From the NCBI GenBank assembly GCA_022072175.1, contig JAJVIE010000013.1, positions 1 through 64,000 of the forward strand: a stretch of 64,000 bases of DNA, read 5' to 3'. Positions 29,004 through 37,458 of the stretch are shown one piece after another. This stretch comes from Candidatus Omnitrophota bacterium (GTDB lineage Bacteria; Omnitrophota; Gorgyraeia; 2-02-FULL-51-18). The notes under the pieces were generated by a model. It did not search any database. It was not told the DNA's origin and saw only the letters and a program-made list of their open reading frames with translations. Numbering within the stretch: the first letter of the stretch is position 1; each line of letters begins with the position of its first letter. Position numbers and translations under genes: made by a program.

Positions 29004-30017
29004 TCACTCCGGCAGCCGAGGCTCCTCCATCGGCCGCCAGTCACCCTCGAGCGACTTCATGAACTCGATGATGTCGGAGATCTCCTCGGGCGTCAGGTTC
29101 AGCGGCACCATCTTGGGATCGAGCCAAGCGTTGGGCTCGCCGCCCTTGTTGTAGAGGTCCATCACTTCTTCGAGGGTCTTCTGACTACCGTCGTGCATGT
29201 ACGGGGCGGTACGGGTGATATCGCGCAGGGTGGGAGTCTTGAAAGCGCCTTTGTCCTTTTCCACCCGGGTCTGCTCATAGCGGCCCAGGTCCGGCTCGGG
29301 CTTGTTCATTCCCACGCCGAGATTGTGAAAAACTCCGTCGGTCAGATTGAACCCATTATGGCACTGCGCGCAGTTGGCCTTGCCTTCGAAGAGCTCGAGG
29401 CCTCTCTTGGCGGCATCGCTGAGGGCGGCGGTATCACCGGCCAGGTGACGGTCCCATTTGGAATTGCCCGACAGGACCGTGCGTTCGAACGACGCGATCG
29501 CCTTGGCGATCCGATCGATGGTCACCGTCTCATCACCGAACGCCGCCTTGAAATAGGGTTTGTAGCCCTCGATGACGGCGATCCGCTGTTCGACACCTTC
29601 GAGTGTGTGGGCCATTTCGACGGGATTGGCCATCGGACCGACGGCCTGCTCCTCCAGACTGGAAGCTCGTCCATCCCAGAACTGGACGTAGTTGAAAGCC
29701 GTGTTGATCACGGTCGGTGAGTTCCGGTTACCGGTCTTGCCGTCCACTCCCAGCGAGGTCGGTTTATCGTCGGCCCAACCTTTGCTCGGATGATGACAGC
29801 TGGCACAGCTGATCGTGCCGTCCATGGAGATCCGTTTGTCGAAGTAAAGGAGTTTGCCCAGTTCGACCTTCTCGGGCGTGATGGGGTTATCCTCCGGAAC
29901 AAGATACGCGTCGCGGTCGAGACCCAGGGGCAGAGCCGGATAGTTGGCCTCTGCGGCCAGGATCGGCGATGTGCTTACGAAGAACACGGACAGCAGGACG
30001 ATCACTCGTGTGAGCAT
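29004..30017 (-). CDS. Di-haem cytochrome c peroxidase (MauG/CcpA family)
   Basis: 337 residues with signal peptide (MLTRVIVLLSVFFVSTSPILA). Two c-type haem sites: CASCH at 71-75 and CAQCH near 217, plus HHPSKGWADD, NRNSPTVINTAFN and TAPYMHDGS blocks of the bacterial cytochrome c peroxidase family. It reduces periplasmic H2O2 with electrons from a small cytochrome, or acts as a MauG-like oxidant. The start at 30017 has AGGAGGG 8 nt upstream and a TATACT box near 30050, so unlike many genes here it has a leader. Convergent with the synthetase gene. Confidence 0.95.
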   Translation of the reverse strand: MLTRVIVLLSVFFVSTSPILAAEANYPALPLGLDRDAYLVPEDNPITPEKVELGKLLYFDKRISMDGTISCASCHHPSKGWADDKPTSLGVDGKTGNRNSPTVINTAFNYVQFWDGRASSLEEQAVGPMANPVEMAHTLEGVEQRIAVIEGYKPYFKAAFGDETVTIDRIAKAIASFERTVLSGNSKWDRHLAGDTAALSDAAKRGLELFEGKANCAQCHNGFNLTDGVFHNLGVGMNKPEPDLGRYEQTRVEKDKGAFKTPTLRDITRTAPYMHDGSQKTLEEVMDLYNKGGEPNAWLDPKMVPLNLTPEEISDIIEFMKSLEGDWRPMEEPRLPE

Positions 30018-30083
30018 GACGGGGGCCCTCCTTACTTGGTCACGGATCCAGTATATCAGATGCGCCGCGACCTTCGAGTGGGC

Positions 30084-30089
30084 TACAAT
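30084..30089 (+). promoter_or_regulatory. -10 box of the glycoside hydrolase gene (leaderless)
   Basis: TACAAT, then six bases (GACCGC), then the ATG at 30096. Same geometry as the acyl-CoA synthetase and hemW promoters. Confidence 0.7.
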
Positions 30090-30095
30090 GACCGC

Positions 30096-31340
30096 ATGCG
30101 ATACATGATAACGTTGCTCATGGTCCTTTTATCCCTTTGGTCCTGCCCCTCCGGTGCCCAGGAGACCGCGGATGCGGCTCATGTCACGACACACCGGGAC
30201 GCTTCGGGCCGATGGAGCCTCCGGGTCGACGGGCGCCCCTACTTCATCAAGGGCATGGACTATCGCGTGACCCGCGTGGGCGAGAGTCCCGATGACGGCA
30301 CGCTGCGAGACTGGGCGTGGTACGACCGGGACGGCGACGGCCGATGCGATCCGGCCGAGCAGGCGTTCGTGGACCAGGACGGTGACGGGATCCAGGACGA
30401 GGACGAACCACCCGTGGGCGACTTCCGCCTGATGCGCGACATGGGCGTCAACACGGTCCGCTGGTACGTCAACGACTTCAAGGAACAGCGTCCCAACAAG
30501 CGCTTGCTGCGCTCGCTGTACTACGTCTACGGTATCCGCGTGGCGGTGGGCAATAAGTTCGGCGCATACACGATCGATTCGGGCGCCTCATGGTCGGAGG
30601 GCACCGATTACCGCGATCCTGAACAGCGGCGGCGCCTGCTCGAGAGCGTGCGCCGCATGGTGCTGGAGCACAAGGACGAGCCGTACACGCTCTTATGGCT
30701 GCTCGGCAACGAGAACAACTACCGCTTCACGAACACCAACGCTTGGAAATACCCCAAGGAATACGCGACCCTGCTCAACGAGGCCGCCCGGCTCATCCAC
30801 GAACTCGACGGACGCCATCCGGTCGCTTTGGTCAACGGCGACGCCCAGCATCTGGTGGCCTACGCGCGTCACGCGCCGGACATCGACATCTTCGGCGCCA
30901 ACGTCTATCGCGGAGCGGAGGGCTTCGGCAATCTTTTCAGGCAGGTCCGCAAGAATTACGACCGTCCCGTCCTGCTCACCGAATACGGCGGGTCTTACGC
31001 CAACGGGTTCGACGAAGAGACCCAGGCGCGCTATCACGCCGGCTGCTGGCGGCATATCGCGGCCAACGCCGCGGGTGCCGGTGGTGAGGACAACGCGATC
31101 GGAGGGTTCGCGTTCGAGTGGAACGACGAGTGGTGGAAGGCGGGGGAGCCCGGCCGTCAGGCCGATCCCGGATCCATCGGTAAGCAGGGTACCGGAGCGG
31201 CCAACTGGACGCAGGAGTACTGCGGCATCACTTCACAAGGCGACGGCTCCAAGAGCCCCTTCCTCCGCCGCCTGCGCAAGGTCTACTGGGTCTATCAGTC
31301 CCTCTGGACCGCGCGCACGGAGATCGACTGGACGACCTAA
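30096..31340 (+). CDS. Secreted TIM-barrel glycoside hydrolase (GH2/GH5-like)
   Basis: 414 residues. Signal sequence MRYMITLLMVLLSLWSCPSG; the Cys could be a weak lipobox. FIKGMDYRVTR is the family's N-terminal strand, LLWLLGNENNY carries the probable acid/base Glu (NE), VLLTEYGG the probable nucleophile Glu, and GFAFEWNDEWW the last barrel strand, as in the GH2 catalytic domain and related clan A enzymes. Substrate unknown. Near residues 70-105 an acidic insertion (DRDGDGRCDPAEQ and DQDGDGIQDEDE) looks like a pair of calcium-binding dockerin/EF-type loops. Start chosen at 30096 because the promoter ends there; the longer upstream frame overlaps the peroxidase gene. Confidence 0.83.
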   Translation: MRYMITLLMVLLSLWSCPSGAQETADAAHVTTHRDASGRWSLRVDGRPYFIKGMDYRVTRVGESPDDGTLRDWAWYDRDGDGRCDPAEQAFVDQDGDGIQDEDEPPVGDFRLMRDMGVNTVRWYVNDFKEQRPNKRLLRSLYYVYGIRVAVGNKFGAYTIDSGASWSEGTDYRDPEQRRRLLESVRRMVLEHKDEPYTLLWLLGNENNYRFTNTNAWKYPKEYATLLNEAARLIHELDGRHPVALVNGDAQHLVAYARHAPDIDIFGANVYRGAEGFGNLFRQVRKNYDRPVLLTEYGGSYANGFDEETQARYHAGCWRHIAANAAGAGGEDNAIGGFAFEWNDEWWKAGEPGRQADPGSIGKQGTGAANWTQEYCGITSQGDGSKSPFLRRLRKVYWVYQSLWTARTEIDWTT

Positions 31341-31756
31341 CCCGTCGCGCTGCGGCGGGGTCCGTACGAGACCTCGGAGTCCAGGTCCTCGGCGACGATC
31401 TCGTTGAACACCGCCAGGTCCTCCTCCTCGCTCCACTCGCCCAGGGCCTTGAGCGTGGCGATCTCCTCGGCGAGCGCGTCCACCGAGGGTTTGGCGGCCA
31501 ACTCGATCCCCCACCGCGGACCTTCGAGCGGTCCGCGCAACGTCGCGACGGCCGCCAGCACCAGGACCGCGCACGCCACGGCACCCCGGAGCGCCCACGC
31601 GGACACCGGTAGGCGGCGGTGTTGACGCTCTCGGACCTTGTCGATGACCTCGGCGGTATACTCACTGAGGGAGCCTGGACCGGGACCGCTCTCCCTCAAC
31701 GGTCGGGTCAACCGCTTCATCGCCTCATGCTGTTCGTTGAACTTTTTGTCGTCCAT
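31337..31756 (-). CDS. Putative membrane anti-sigma factor
   Basis: 139 residues: a cytoplasmic N-terminus (MDDKKFNEQHEAMKRLTRPL), one membrane helix (ALRGAVACAVLVLAAVATL, about 57-75) and a short periplasmic acidic tail. It starts one base after the stop of the ECF sigma gene. Position and topology are those of an anti-sigma factor; I do not see the zinc-binding HxxxCxxC motif. Its stop overlaps that of the convergent glycosidase gene by a few bases. Confidence 0.68.
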   Translation of the reverse strand: MDDKKFNEQHEAMKRLTRPLRESGPGPGSLSEYTAEVIDKVRERQHRRLPVSAWALRGAVACAVLVLAAVATLRGPLEGPRWGIELAAKPSVDALAEEIATLKALGEWSEEEDLAVFNEIVAEDLDSEVSYGPRRSATG

Positions 31757-31757
31757 C

Positions 31758-32375
31758 TCAGTCCCCCTCCGCGACGATCCCGTCCTGGCGCAAGGCCAGG
31801 CGTACCTTTTGTGTGGCTTGCCACAAGTGGGCTTTGACCGCTCCCGTGGACAGACCCAGCGCCCCGGCGATCTCCGCCAAAGACCGGTCATCCTGATATC
31901 GGAGCACGAAAACCTCTCTCTGCCGTCCCGAAAGCTTCACGAGAGCCCTGTGCAGCGCGTTGAGCGTCTCCCGATCGCTGGCCTTCCCTGATGGATCAGC
32001 CCCGGCCGAACGGTCCTCGACATCGACCGTCTCCTCCGCCTCCTCCGGGTCTTTGCGGCGCGCCAGAGGCAGCCACTGGACGAGCCGTCTGCGGCGCAGA
32101 TGATCGCGGCAAGTGTTGGTGAGGATCCGGTAGTACCAGGTATAAAATCCGCTGCGTCCGTCGAACTGTCCCAAACGCTCGTAGGCCTTCACGTAGGCGT
32201 CCTGAGACAGTTCCCTGGCGTCCTCCCAGTTGCCCACCAGACCGTACGCGACGCGCACGGCACGCTCGTGGGTCGACTCGACGAGCGCCGCAAAGGCCCG
32301 GAGATCACCTCCCCGGGCCCGCGTGACGAGGTCTTCTGCCGGACTAACGCTCGTCGCGTCCACCGCGCGCTCCAC
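31758..32375 (-). CDS. ECF-type RNA polymerase sigma factor
   Basis: 205 residues. Region 2 (VESTHERAVRVAYGLVGNWEDARELSQDAYVKAYERL, with FYTWYYRILTNTCRDHLRRRR) and region 4 (HRALVKLSGRQREVFVLRYQDDRSLAEIAGALGLSTGAVKAHL) are both complete, separated by an acidic linker. The GTG start at 32375 overlaps the end of the upstream Asp/Arg-rich gene by 32 bases. Followed one base later by a membrane protein likely to be its anti-sigma factor. The regulon probably includes this operon. Confidence 0.93.
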   Translation of the reverse strand: MERAVDATSVSPAEDLVTRARGGDLRAFAALVESTHERAVRVAYGLVGNWEDARELSQDAYVKAYERLGQFDGRSGFYTWYYRILTNTCRDHLRRRRLVQWLPLARRKDPEEAEETVDVEDRSAGADPSGKASDRETLNALHRALVKLSGRQREVFVLRYQDDRSLAEIAGALGLSTGAVKAHLWQATQKVRLALRQDGIVAEGD

Positions 32376-33105
32376 CCCTGCGCCCTTCCGCGCGACGCGC
32401 CGGACCGCGGCTACGGTCCCTCAGGTCCTCACGCCGGTCCAGGCGGTCCTCATAACGGTCATACCGATCCTCAGCGCGGTCCCGCAGATCCTCGCGGCGA
32501 TCGGCGATGTCCTCCAACCGGTCGGCCCGCCCGCCGTCATGGCGCGCGTCCCGGAGGTCTTCCCTGCGATCGGCGATATCCTCGTGACGGTCGCGATAGT
32601 CCTCACGCCGGTCACGACGATCCTCCTGGTGATCCCGCCGGTCCTCGCGCCTGTCCATCTTCTCCTCCAAGCGGTCGAGACGGCCGCCACGGTCCAATCG
32701 TTCGGCGGCGCGCGGATGACGCTCGGCCCACTGCTGATACCGCTCCGGGTCGCTTTCCTTGAGCTCTTTTATCTTTTCGGACCGGTCCTGCATGATCTGA
32801 CGGAACTTCTGCGGGTCCTCCTGACGCAAACGCTCGAGCTTCTCACGGCGGCGCTCGACCATCTCTCCCCGCACTTGCTCGAACTTCTCAGGATCCTTCT
32901 CTTTGAGTTCGCGGAGTTCGTCCTTGAGATGCTTCTTGCGGTCCTGCACCAACCGCCTGAACTTCTCGGGATCTTCCTGACGGATCTGCTTGAGCTGATC
33001 CCACGTATAGGGAGTTTCGGTCGTGGTCTCTTCGGCCCAGGCGTTCGAGCACCCACAGCTTGCGGCCAGAGCGACCAGCATCAAGTATTTTGTCGATTTA
33101 CGCAT
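32344..33105 (-). CDS. Exported Asp/Arg/Glu-rich repeat protein upstream of an ECF sigma factor
   Basis: 253 residues, unrecognised. N-terminal signal with adjacent Cys residues (LMLVALAASCGCSNAWA), either a Sec signal or a lipoprotein. Residues ~35-125 contain four repeats of a ~22-25-residue helical unit starting EDPEKFRR/KDPEKFEQ/EDPQKFRQ/SDPERYQQ. From ~140 on the sequence is almost entirely D/R/E/L (DRREDLRDARHD, DIADRREDLRD), probably a long charged helix. Start ATG 33105, RBS CGGAGGG. The 3' end overlaps the sigma gene, so it is probably translated with it. A periplasmic stress sensor resembling CpxP/Spy in concept is possible but no homology is claimed. Confidence 0.82.
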   Translation of the reverse strand: MRKSTKYLMLVALAASCGCSNAWAEETTTETPYTWDQLKQIRQEDPEKFRRLVQDRKKHLKDELRELKEKDPEKFEQVRGEMVERRREKLERLRQEDPQKFRQIMQDRSEKIKELKESDPERYQQWAERHPRAAERLDRGGRLDRLEEKMDRREDRRDHQEDRRDRREDYRDRHEDIADRREDLRDARHDGGRADRLEDIADRREDLRDRAEDRYDRYEDRLDRREDLRDRSRGPARRAEGRRGGARGGRDER

Positions 33106-33162
33106 TGTTATTCCCTCCGATATGGCTGTCTGAGCGTTTAGACGCGCGAGGACGTCAAAGGT

Positions 33163-33810
33163 TTAGGCTCTCTCCAGCGTCCGGACGATCGCTTCACCCA
33201 CGGCGCGGGCTGTCGGGATATCCGGATGCAAGCCGTCGGGAGTGCCTTTCAGATGCCCCGGGCGCGTGGGATCCGCCGCGGCCCCATGCGTGTCGCACAA
33301 GAGGAGGCCGTTCTCCGAGGCCAGACGGCGGATGCCTTCATTAAGGACCGTCATGCGACCGCGGACGCTCGGGGTCGATCGGTCGTAGGGCAGAACGGTG
33401 CAAGCGACCACGCGCGCGCCACGCTCACCCAGCCAACGGTACGTCGCCTCCAGTTCCGCGAGGACTTGATCGGGCGTTCGGCCCTGATACAGGTCATTGA
33501 CCCCGGCCAGTACAATGACGGTATCCGTACCGGCGGGTAGCTCTGAGCGCTGGACGCGGGCCCGGATCTGGTCCGTGCGTTCGGCGTTCACGCCGTGGTT
33601 GTGCACCGTCCATTCCGGATGCGCCTGCCGGACCCAGTACGTGTACGAACCTCGCGGGTCACCGGCTCCGTCGGGCGGCGCTTCGAGCGGCCCGCGGAAG
33701 TACGGCGTGCCGGCCGTCGTTGAGTCCCCCAAGGCCATCACGACCCTCGGCTCCTCGGCCCGCGCGACCGCGCAGACGAGGACCGCCAGCACCGCCGTTA
33801 GCGATCGCAA
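33163..33810 (-). CDS. Secreted SGNH/GDSL esterase
   Basis: 215 residues with signal peptide (MRSLTAVLAVLVCAVARA). Block I GDSTTAG has the catalytic Ser, block III GVNDL the oxyanion Asn, and block V DGLHPD the catalytic Asp and His. SGNH hydrolases remove acyl groups from lipids, peptidoglycan or polysaccharides; the substrate is not evident. It follows the FIST gene by 10 bases and is probably in the same operon. Confidence 0.88.
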   Translation of the reverse strand: MRSLTAVLAVLVCAVARAEEPRVVMALGDSTTAGTPYFRGPLEAPPDGAGDPRGSYTYWVRQAHPEWTVHNHGVNAERTDQIRARVQRSELPAGTDTVIVLAGVNDLYQGRTPDQVLAELEATYRWLGERGARVVACTVLPYDRSTPSVRGRMTVLNEGIRRLASENGLLLCDTHGAAADPTRPGHLKGTPDGLHPDIPTARAVGEAIVRTLERA

Positions 33811-33820
33811 GCGCAGCGGA

Positions 33821-34999
33821 CTAACGGAAGATCACCAGGCTGGAGGTGTACCCGTGCACGAAGTTACGGCCGCCGACAGGTCCGATCTCGCCGTTGGCGA
33901 AGAACCCGGCCATCGGGAAGGTGCCCTTGGCCGAACGGATAAGGCCGATATCGTGGTCAGGCACGCCGAAGAAGTTCTGGCCGCGTCCGCAACAGCTGAC
34001 GAGCAGGCCGCCGTGAGGAACATCCCCATAGGCCGGTTCGCGGCGGAGCTGTTCCAGCAGATCCTCCGTGGAAGTCTCCGCGTCGCGGACCTGGAACTGT
34101 ACGGTCTGTCCCGTGTGCAGCGTCGCTCCGACCAGGAGCGCCCCGGAGTCGGGGTCGAACCCCATGATGTTGCGGATCAGGAAATCCCCGCGGCCGAAAG
34201 CGGCGTGCTTCTCTTCCATCACCAGCCCCACGGACAGCGTGTTCTCGGCCAGCTGGCGATCGCGGCCGCGCAGGGACCCGATCAGCGTCCGCACTTGTTC
34301 GATGGCCGGGCGTCCCGACAGTTCGTAGAGCACGTTGTGCTCCGCGCGCGTGATCACAAGAGGCCTGCCGATCGGTCTGCATCCTTGGGACACCACGATC
34401 TCCAGGTCCACGTCGCCCGTCATCGCCACACCCACGGCGCCCTCACCGAAGCTCTGTCCGTTCATGAAGAGCTTGTTGGCCGCGCCCATCACCGCGCCAC
34501 TGGCCAGACCGCCGACGACCGGCAGACCCTTGTAGGCGTTGTTGAAATGCCCCAAAAGCTCCACGATGTCACAGGTCATCGGGTCGGCCAGGAGCAGGAA
34601 GCGCGGCTTCTCGTTGGGATAGAGGTCCAGGTGGGACAGAAGCCCGGCGCTCGAGATGATGGAGTTGCCGGTCTCCTGGGAAAAACTGAACGGATACAAC
34701 CTCACGCCCGGCAGGTGCATGCCCAGGAGCGTGACGGCCGGGCGCATTTCGACCTCACTGGCGGCGCCGACGACGCCGCTGGAATTGCAGCCGATGAGGA
34801 CCCTGTAAGGCAGGTTTTCCTGGAGCGCGGCGGCCAGCTCGGGACCCTCGAGCCCCGGATACGGTTCGGAGACAAAACACACGGCCAGATCGCAGGGCGC
34901 ATCGCCGAGCTTCTCGAGGACGTTGCCGCAGGCCTCACGAACGGCGCTTTTCCAGTCGGGTAGGGTCGATAGGCTCGAAGCGAAGGCCTTACGGTCCAC
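33821..34999 (-). CDS. FIST-domain sensor protein
   Basis: 392 residues. FIST_N (LIGCNSSGVVGAASEVEMRPAVTL, FLLLADPMTCDIVELLGHFN, PVVGGLASGA) and FIST_C (YELSGRPAIEQVRTLIG, NIMGFDPDSGALLVG, GGLLVSCCGRG, PMAGFFANGEIGPVGG) cover the whole protein. FIST is a cytoplasmic or membrane-associated small-ligand sensing domain. There is no attached output domain here. I start at GTG 34999, with GGAGGG 8 nt upstream; an upstream GTG frame would cover a TACACT box and the ribosome site. Confidence 0.9.
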   Translation of the reverse strand: MDRKAFASSLSTLPDWKSAVREACGNVLEKLGDAPCDLAVCFVSEPYPGLEGPELAAALQENLPYRVLIGCNSSGVVGAASEVEMRPAVTLLGMHLPGVRLYPFSFSQETGNSIISSAGLLSHLDLYPNEKPRFLLLADPMTCDIVELLGHFNNAYKGLPVVGGLASGAVMGAANKLFMNGQSFGEGAVGVAMTGDVDLEIVVSQGCRPIGRPLVITRAEHNVLYELSGRPAIEQVRTLIGSLRGRDRQLAENTLSVGLVMEEKHAAFGRGDFLIRNIMGFDPDSGALLVGATLHTGQTVQFQVRDAETSTEDLLEQLRREPAYGDVPHGGLLVSCCGRGQNFFGVPDHDIGLIRSAKGTFPMAGFFANGEIGPVGGRNFVHGYTSSLVIFR

Positions 35000-35057
35000 G
35001 GCAGGATCCCTCCGCCGATAGTGTAACACAGCCCCCGGAAGGACCCCGCGGACCTCC

Positions 35058-35339
35058 CTAGTCGTTCGGCTCCCCGGGCGCCAGGGTCCGCAGGCGTAGC
35101 GCGTGCAGACCCGCCGCGAAGGCCTCGCCGAGCGCTTCCTGCACCAGACGATGGCGCTCCAGGAGCGTGCGGCCGGTGAACAGGGGACTGACCACCGTCA
35201 CCGACAGATGCGAGACCTCTCCCGGCCGCGGGGCCTCGCGGTGGCCCGCGTGAGCGGCGCTCTCATCGACCACCTCGACGCTCACGGCGCTCAAGCGCTC
35301 GGTGAGGACCGAGCGGACCCACTCGACGCTGTTCTTCAC
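35058..35339 (-). CDS. BolA family protein
   Basis: 93 residues from a GTG that overlaps the CstA stop as GTGA. VKNSVEWVRSVLTERLSAVSVEVVDESAAHAGH, HLSVTVVSPLFTGRTLLERHRLVQEAL and HALRLRTLAP are the BolA/IbaG fold with the conserved His and helix-turn-helix-like region. BolA proteins partner with monothiol glutaredoxins in iron-sulfur and iron metabolism and can act as regulators. Coupling to a CstA transporter is notable because both are stress or starvation responders elsewhere. Confidence 0.88.
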   Translation of the reverse strand: MKNSVEWVRSVLTERLSAVSVEVVDESAAHAGHREAPRPGEVSHLSVTVVSPLFTGRTLLERHRLVQEALGEAFAAGLHALRLRTLAPGEPND

Positions 35340-37003
35340 GGAGCTTGCGGCGCTCCGCGACGCAGACGCACGGCGGCCTCCACCAACAGCAGGACCGACA
35401 ATGTCATCAACAGCATCGCCACGACGGCGACGGTGTCGGGTACCGGACCGCCCGCCAGCCACCGCGATATCGCCGTCCAGATCAGACGGCCCAGCGACCA
35501 GAGGGTCATCACGAGCATGAACGCCATCGGCACGGCGGCCAACTGCCAGCGCTTGCCCGTCCGTTTCAGCCACAACGCCAGCATCATGAGCGTCAGAGCG
35601 GCCAACAGCTGATTGGACGTCCCGAAGAGCGTCCAGAAGACCTTCCACGCCGGCAGGACCGAACCGTCGGCACCCGTCAAACGCAAGCTCACGCAGAAAA
35701 GCGGCAGTCCGAGGCTCAACAGCGTCGCCGTCACGCGGCCTTTATCGCCCTTCCATCCGAGCAGTTCTTGCAGGACGTAGCGCGCCAGGCGCGTGGTCAC
35801 ATCGAGCGTGTCGTAGATGAACGTCGTGAACGCCAACAGCGCGAACGTGCGCGCGTAGTCTCGCGGCACTCCAAAATGACTGACGAAGCGGCTCAATCCC
35901 TCCGCGTACACGCGGTCCGGCGAGGCTCCGGAGCCGACATCGCCGCGGCTGAGGATCATCACGGTGGCCAGCGCCACCACGGCCACAAGACCCTCGAGCA
36001 GCATCGCGCCGTACCCGACCGTGTGGCAGTGGCTCTCCTTGGACACCTGTTTGGACGTCGTGCCCGAGCAGACGATGCCGTGGAACCCCGAGCAGGCGCC
36101 GCAGGCCACGGTCACGAACAGCACCGGGAACAACGGCATGCCATGCGGACTGGTCCAGCCGATGAAAGCCGGGTACTGCACGGTCTCGCCGCCGAGGAAG
36201 AGGCCCACCACACCCGCCGCGAGCGTCACGTACAGAAAGAACCCGCCCAGATATCCGCGCGGCTGCAGCAGGACCCACACCGGCGCCAGTGAGGCGGCCA
36301 GGCAATACACGAGCAGCACCACGTTCCAGGTCTTCTGGGGATCGCCGAGCGGCGTGGACGGCAGACGCAGCGGCAGGCTGGGCCCGTAGGCGATGGCCAG
36401 TACCACGAGCGCCAGGAAGAACGGTGTGGCCCACTTGAGCGGCATGCGCAGGACCTTGAGCGCCAAGCCCATGACCACTCCGAGCACCAGGTACAACGTC
36501 GAAGCGGTCGCGACACCCCCTCCGAGTTCCGGCTCCGTGAACGAAGCGCTCGTCAGGTCGGTGAAGGCCGTGATCACGTACAACAGCGACAACCACACGA
36601 AAGCCAGGAACAGCACATGCCCCCTGCGGCCCAGGTGTACGCGCATCATCTCCACCACGGACGAGGCGCCGTGACGCACCGACCCGGCCAGGCTCGCGAA
36701 GTCATGCATGGCCCCGAAGAAGATCGACCCGAGCACGATCCACAAGAGGACCGGTAACCAGCCGAACCACAGCGCCCCGAGGATCGGGCCGACGATCGGA
36801 CCGGCCGCGGCGATCGCGGAAAAATGCTGGCCGAGCAGGAAGCCCTTGCCGGCGGGCTCGAAATCCACGCCGTCGTTCTTGAGCACCGCGGGCGTCGGCC
36901 TCTCGTCGTCGAGCTCGAAGTGCTTCGCCAGATAGCGCCCGTACGTGCGGTAGGCCGCCCAGAACACCACGCAGACACCCAACGCGATCCAGGAGAGGTT
37001 CAT
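35336..37003 (-). CDS. cstA: CstA family carbon-starvation transporter
   Basis: 555 residues with roughly 14 membrane helices. GFLLGQHFSAIAAAGPIVGPILGALWFGWLPVLLW and GAMHDFASLAGSVRHGASS are CstA hallmarks, as are CGACSGFHGIVCSGTTSKQVSKESHCHTVGYGAMLLEG and the FGTSNQLLAALTL segment. CstA/BtsT transport pyruvate or peptides. At 555 residues it is shorter than the E. coli protein (~700), lacking part of the C-terminal region. It overlaps the response-regulator stop as ATGA and the BolA start as GTGA, so all three form one unit. Confidence 0.94.
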   Translation of the reverse strand: MNLSWIALGVCVVFWAAYRTYGRYLAKHFELDDERPTPAVLKNDGVDFEPAGKGFLLGQHFSAIAAAGPIVGPILGALWFGWLPVLLWIVLGSIFFGAMHDFASLAGSVRHGASSVVEMMRVHLGRRGHVLFLAFVWLSLLYVITAFTDLTSASFTEPELGGGVATASTLYLVLGVVMGLALKVLRMPLKWATPFFLALVVLAIAYGPSLPLRLPSTPLGDPQKTWNVVLLVYCLAASLAPVWVLLQPRGYLGGFFLYVTLAAGVVGLFLGGETVQYPAFIGWTSPHGMPLFPVLFVTVACGACSGFHGIVCSGTTSKQVSKESHCHTVGYGAMLLEGLVAVVALATVMILSRGDVGSGASPDRVYAEGLSRFVSHFGVPRDYARTFALLAFTTFIYDTLDVTTRLARYVLQELLGWKGDKGRVTATLLSLGLPLFCVSLRLTGADGSVLPAWKVFWTLFGTSNQLLAALTLMMLALWLKRTGKRWQLAAVPMAFMLVMTLWSLGRLIWTAISRWLAGGPVPDTVAVVAMLLMTLSVLLLVEAAVRLRRGAPQAP

Positions 37004-37452
37004 CGACCTGACTTTCCTGCGGGGATCAGCGCCGTCACGAGGAAGAAACGCAGGATCTCTCCGATCGAACGATCCAGCGCCGAGGCGCCGAGAGGACGCT
37101 GCACGTACGCGTTGGCTCCGAGCTCATAGGCCTGTCTCACATCAGAGGCCCGCGTCGAACGGCTCCAGACGATGACCGGCAGGGTCCTCAAGGTCCGGTG
37201 GGAGCGGATCTTCTCGAGCGCCCACAACCCTCCGTGCAGCGGCATGCCCAGATCGAGCAGGATCAGGTCGGGACGGGGAGCGCGGCGGTACGGAGGCTTG
37301 CGCAACAGATAGACCAGGAGCTCCGCTCCGTCGAGGACGCGCTCGGTCCGCGCGCCCAGCCCCGCCGCTGAGACAGCTTCGCGGGCCATCTCGTAGACAT
37401 CGTCGTCGTCCTGCGCGATCAGCACGGTCCGTTGCCGGAGGTCAGAGCTCAT
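37000..37452 (-). CDS. Single-domain response regulator (Lys replaced by Arg)
   Basis: 150 residues, a stand-alone receiver of the Rcp1/CheY class: acidic pocket VLIAQDDDDVYEM, phospho-Asp in LILLDLGMP, switch Ser in VIVWSRS. The conserved active-site Lys position reads YVQRPLG, Arg instead of Lys. No output domain. First gene of the RR-CstA-BolA unit; by analogy with BtsSR control of pyruvate uptake it could link a kinase to CstA, though it cannot bind DNA itself. A TACAAT box lies 8 nt before the ATG. Confidence 0.88.
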   Translation of the reverse strand: MSSDLRQRTVLIAQDDDDVYEMAREAVSAAGLGARTERVLDGAELLVYLLRKPPYRRAPRPDLILLDLGMPLHGGLWALEKIRSHRTLRTLPVIVWSRSTRASDVRQAYELGANAYVQRPLGASALDRSIGEILRFFLVTALIPAGKSGR

Positions 37453-37458
37453 GGGCGT

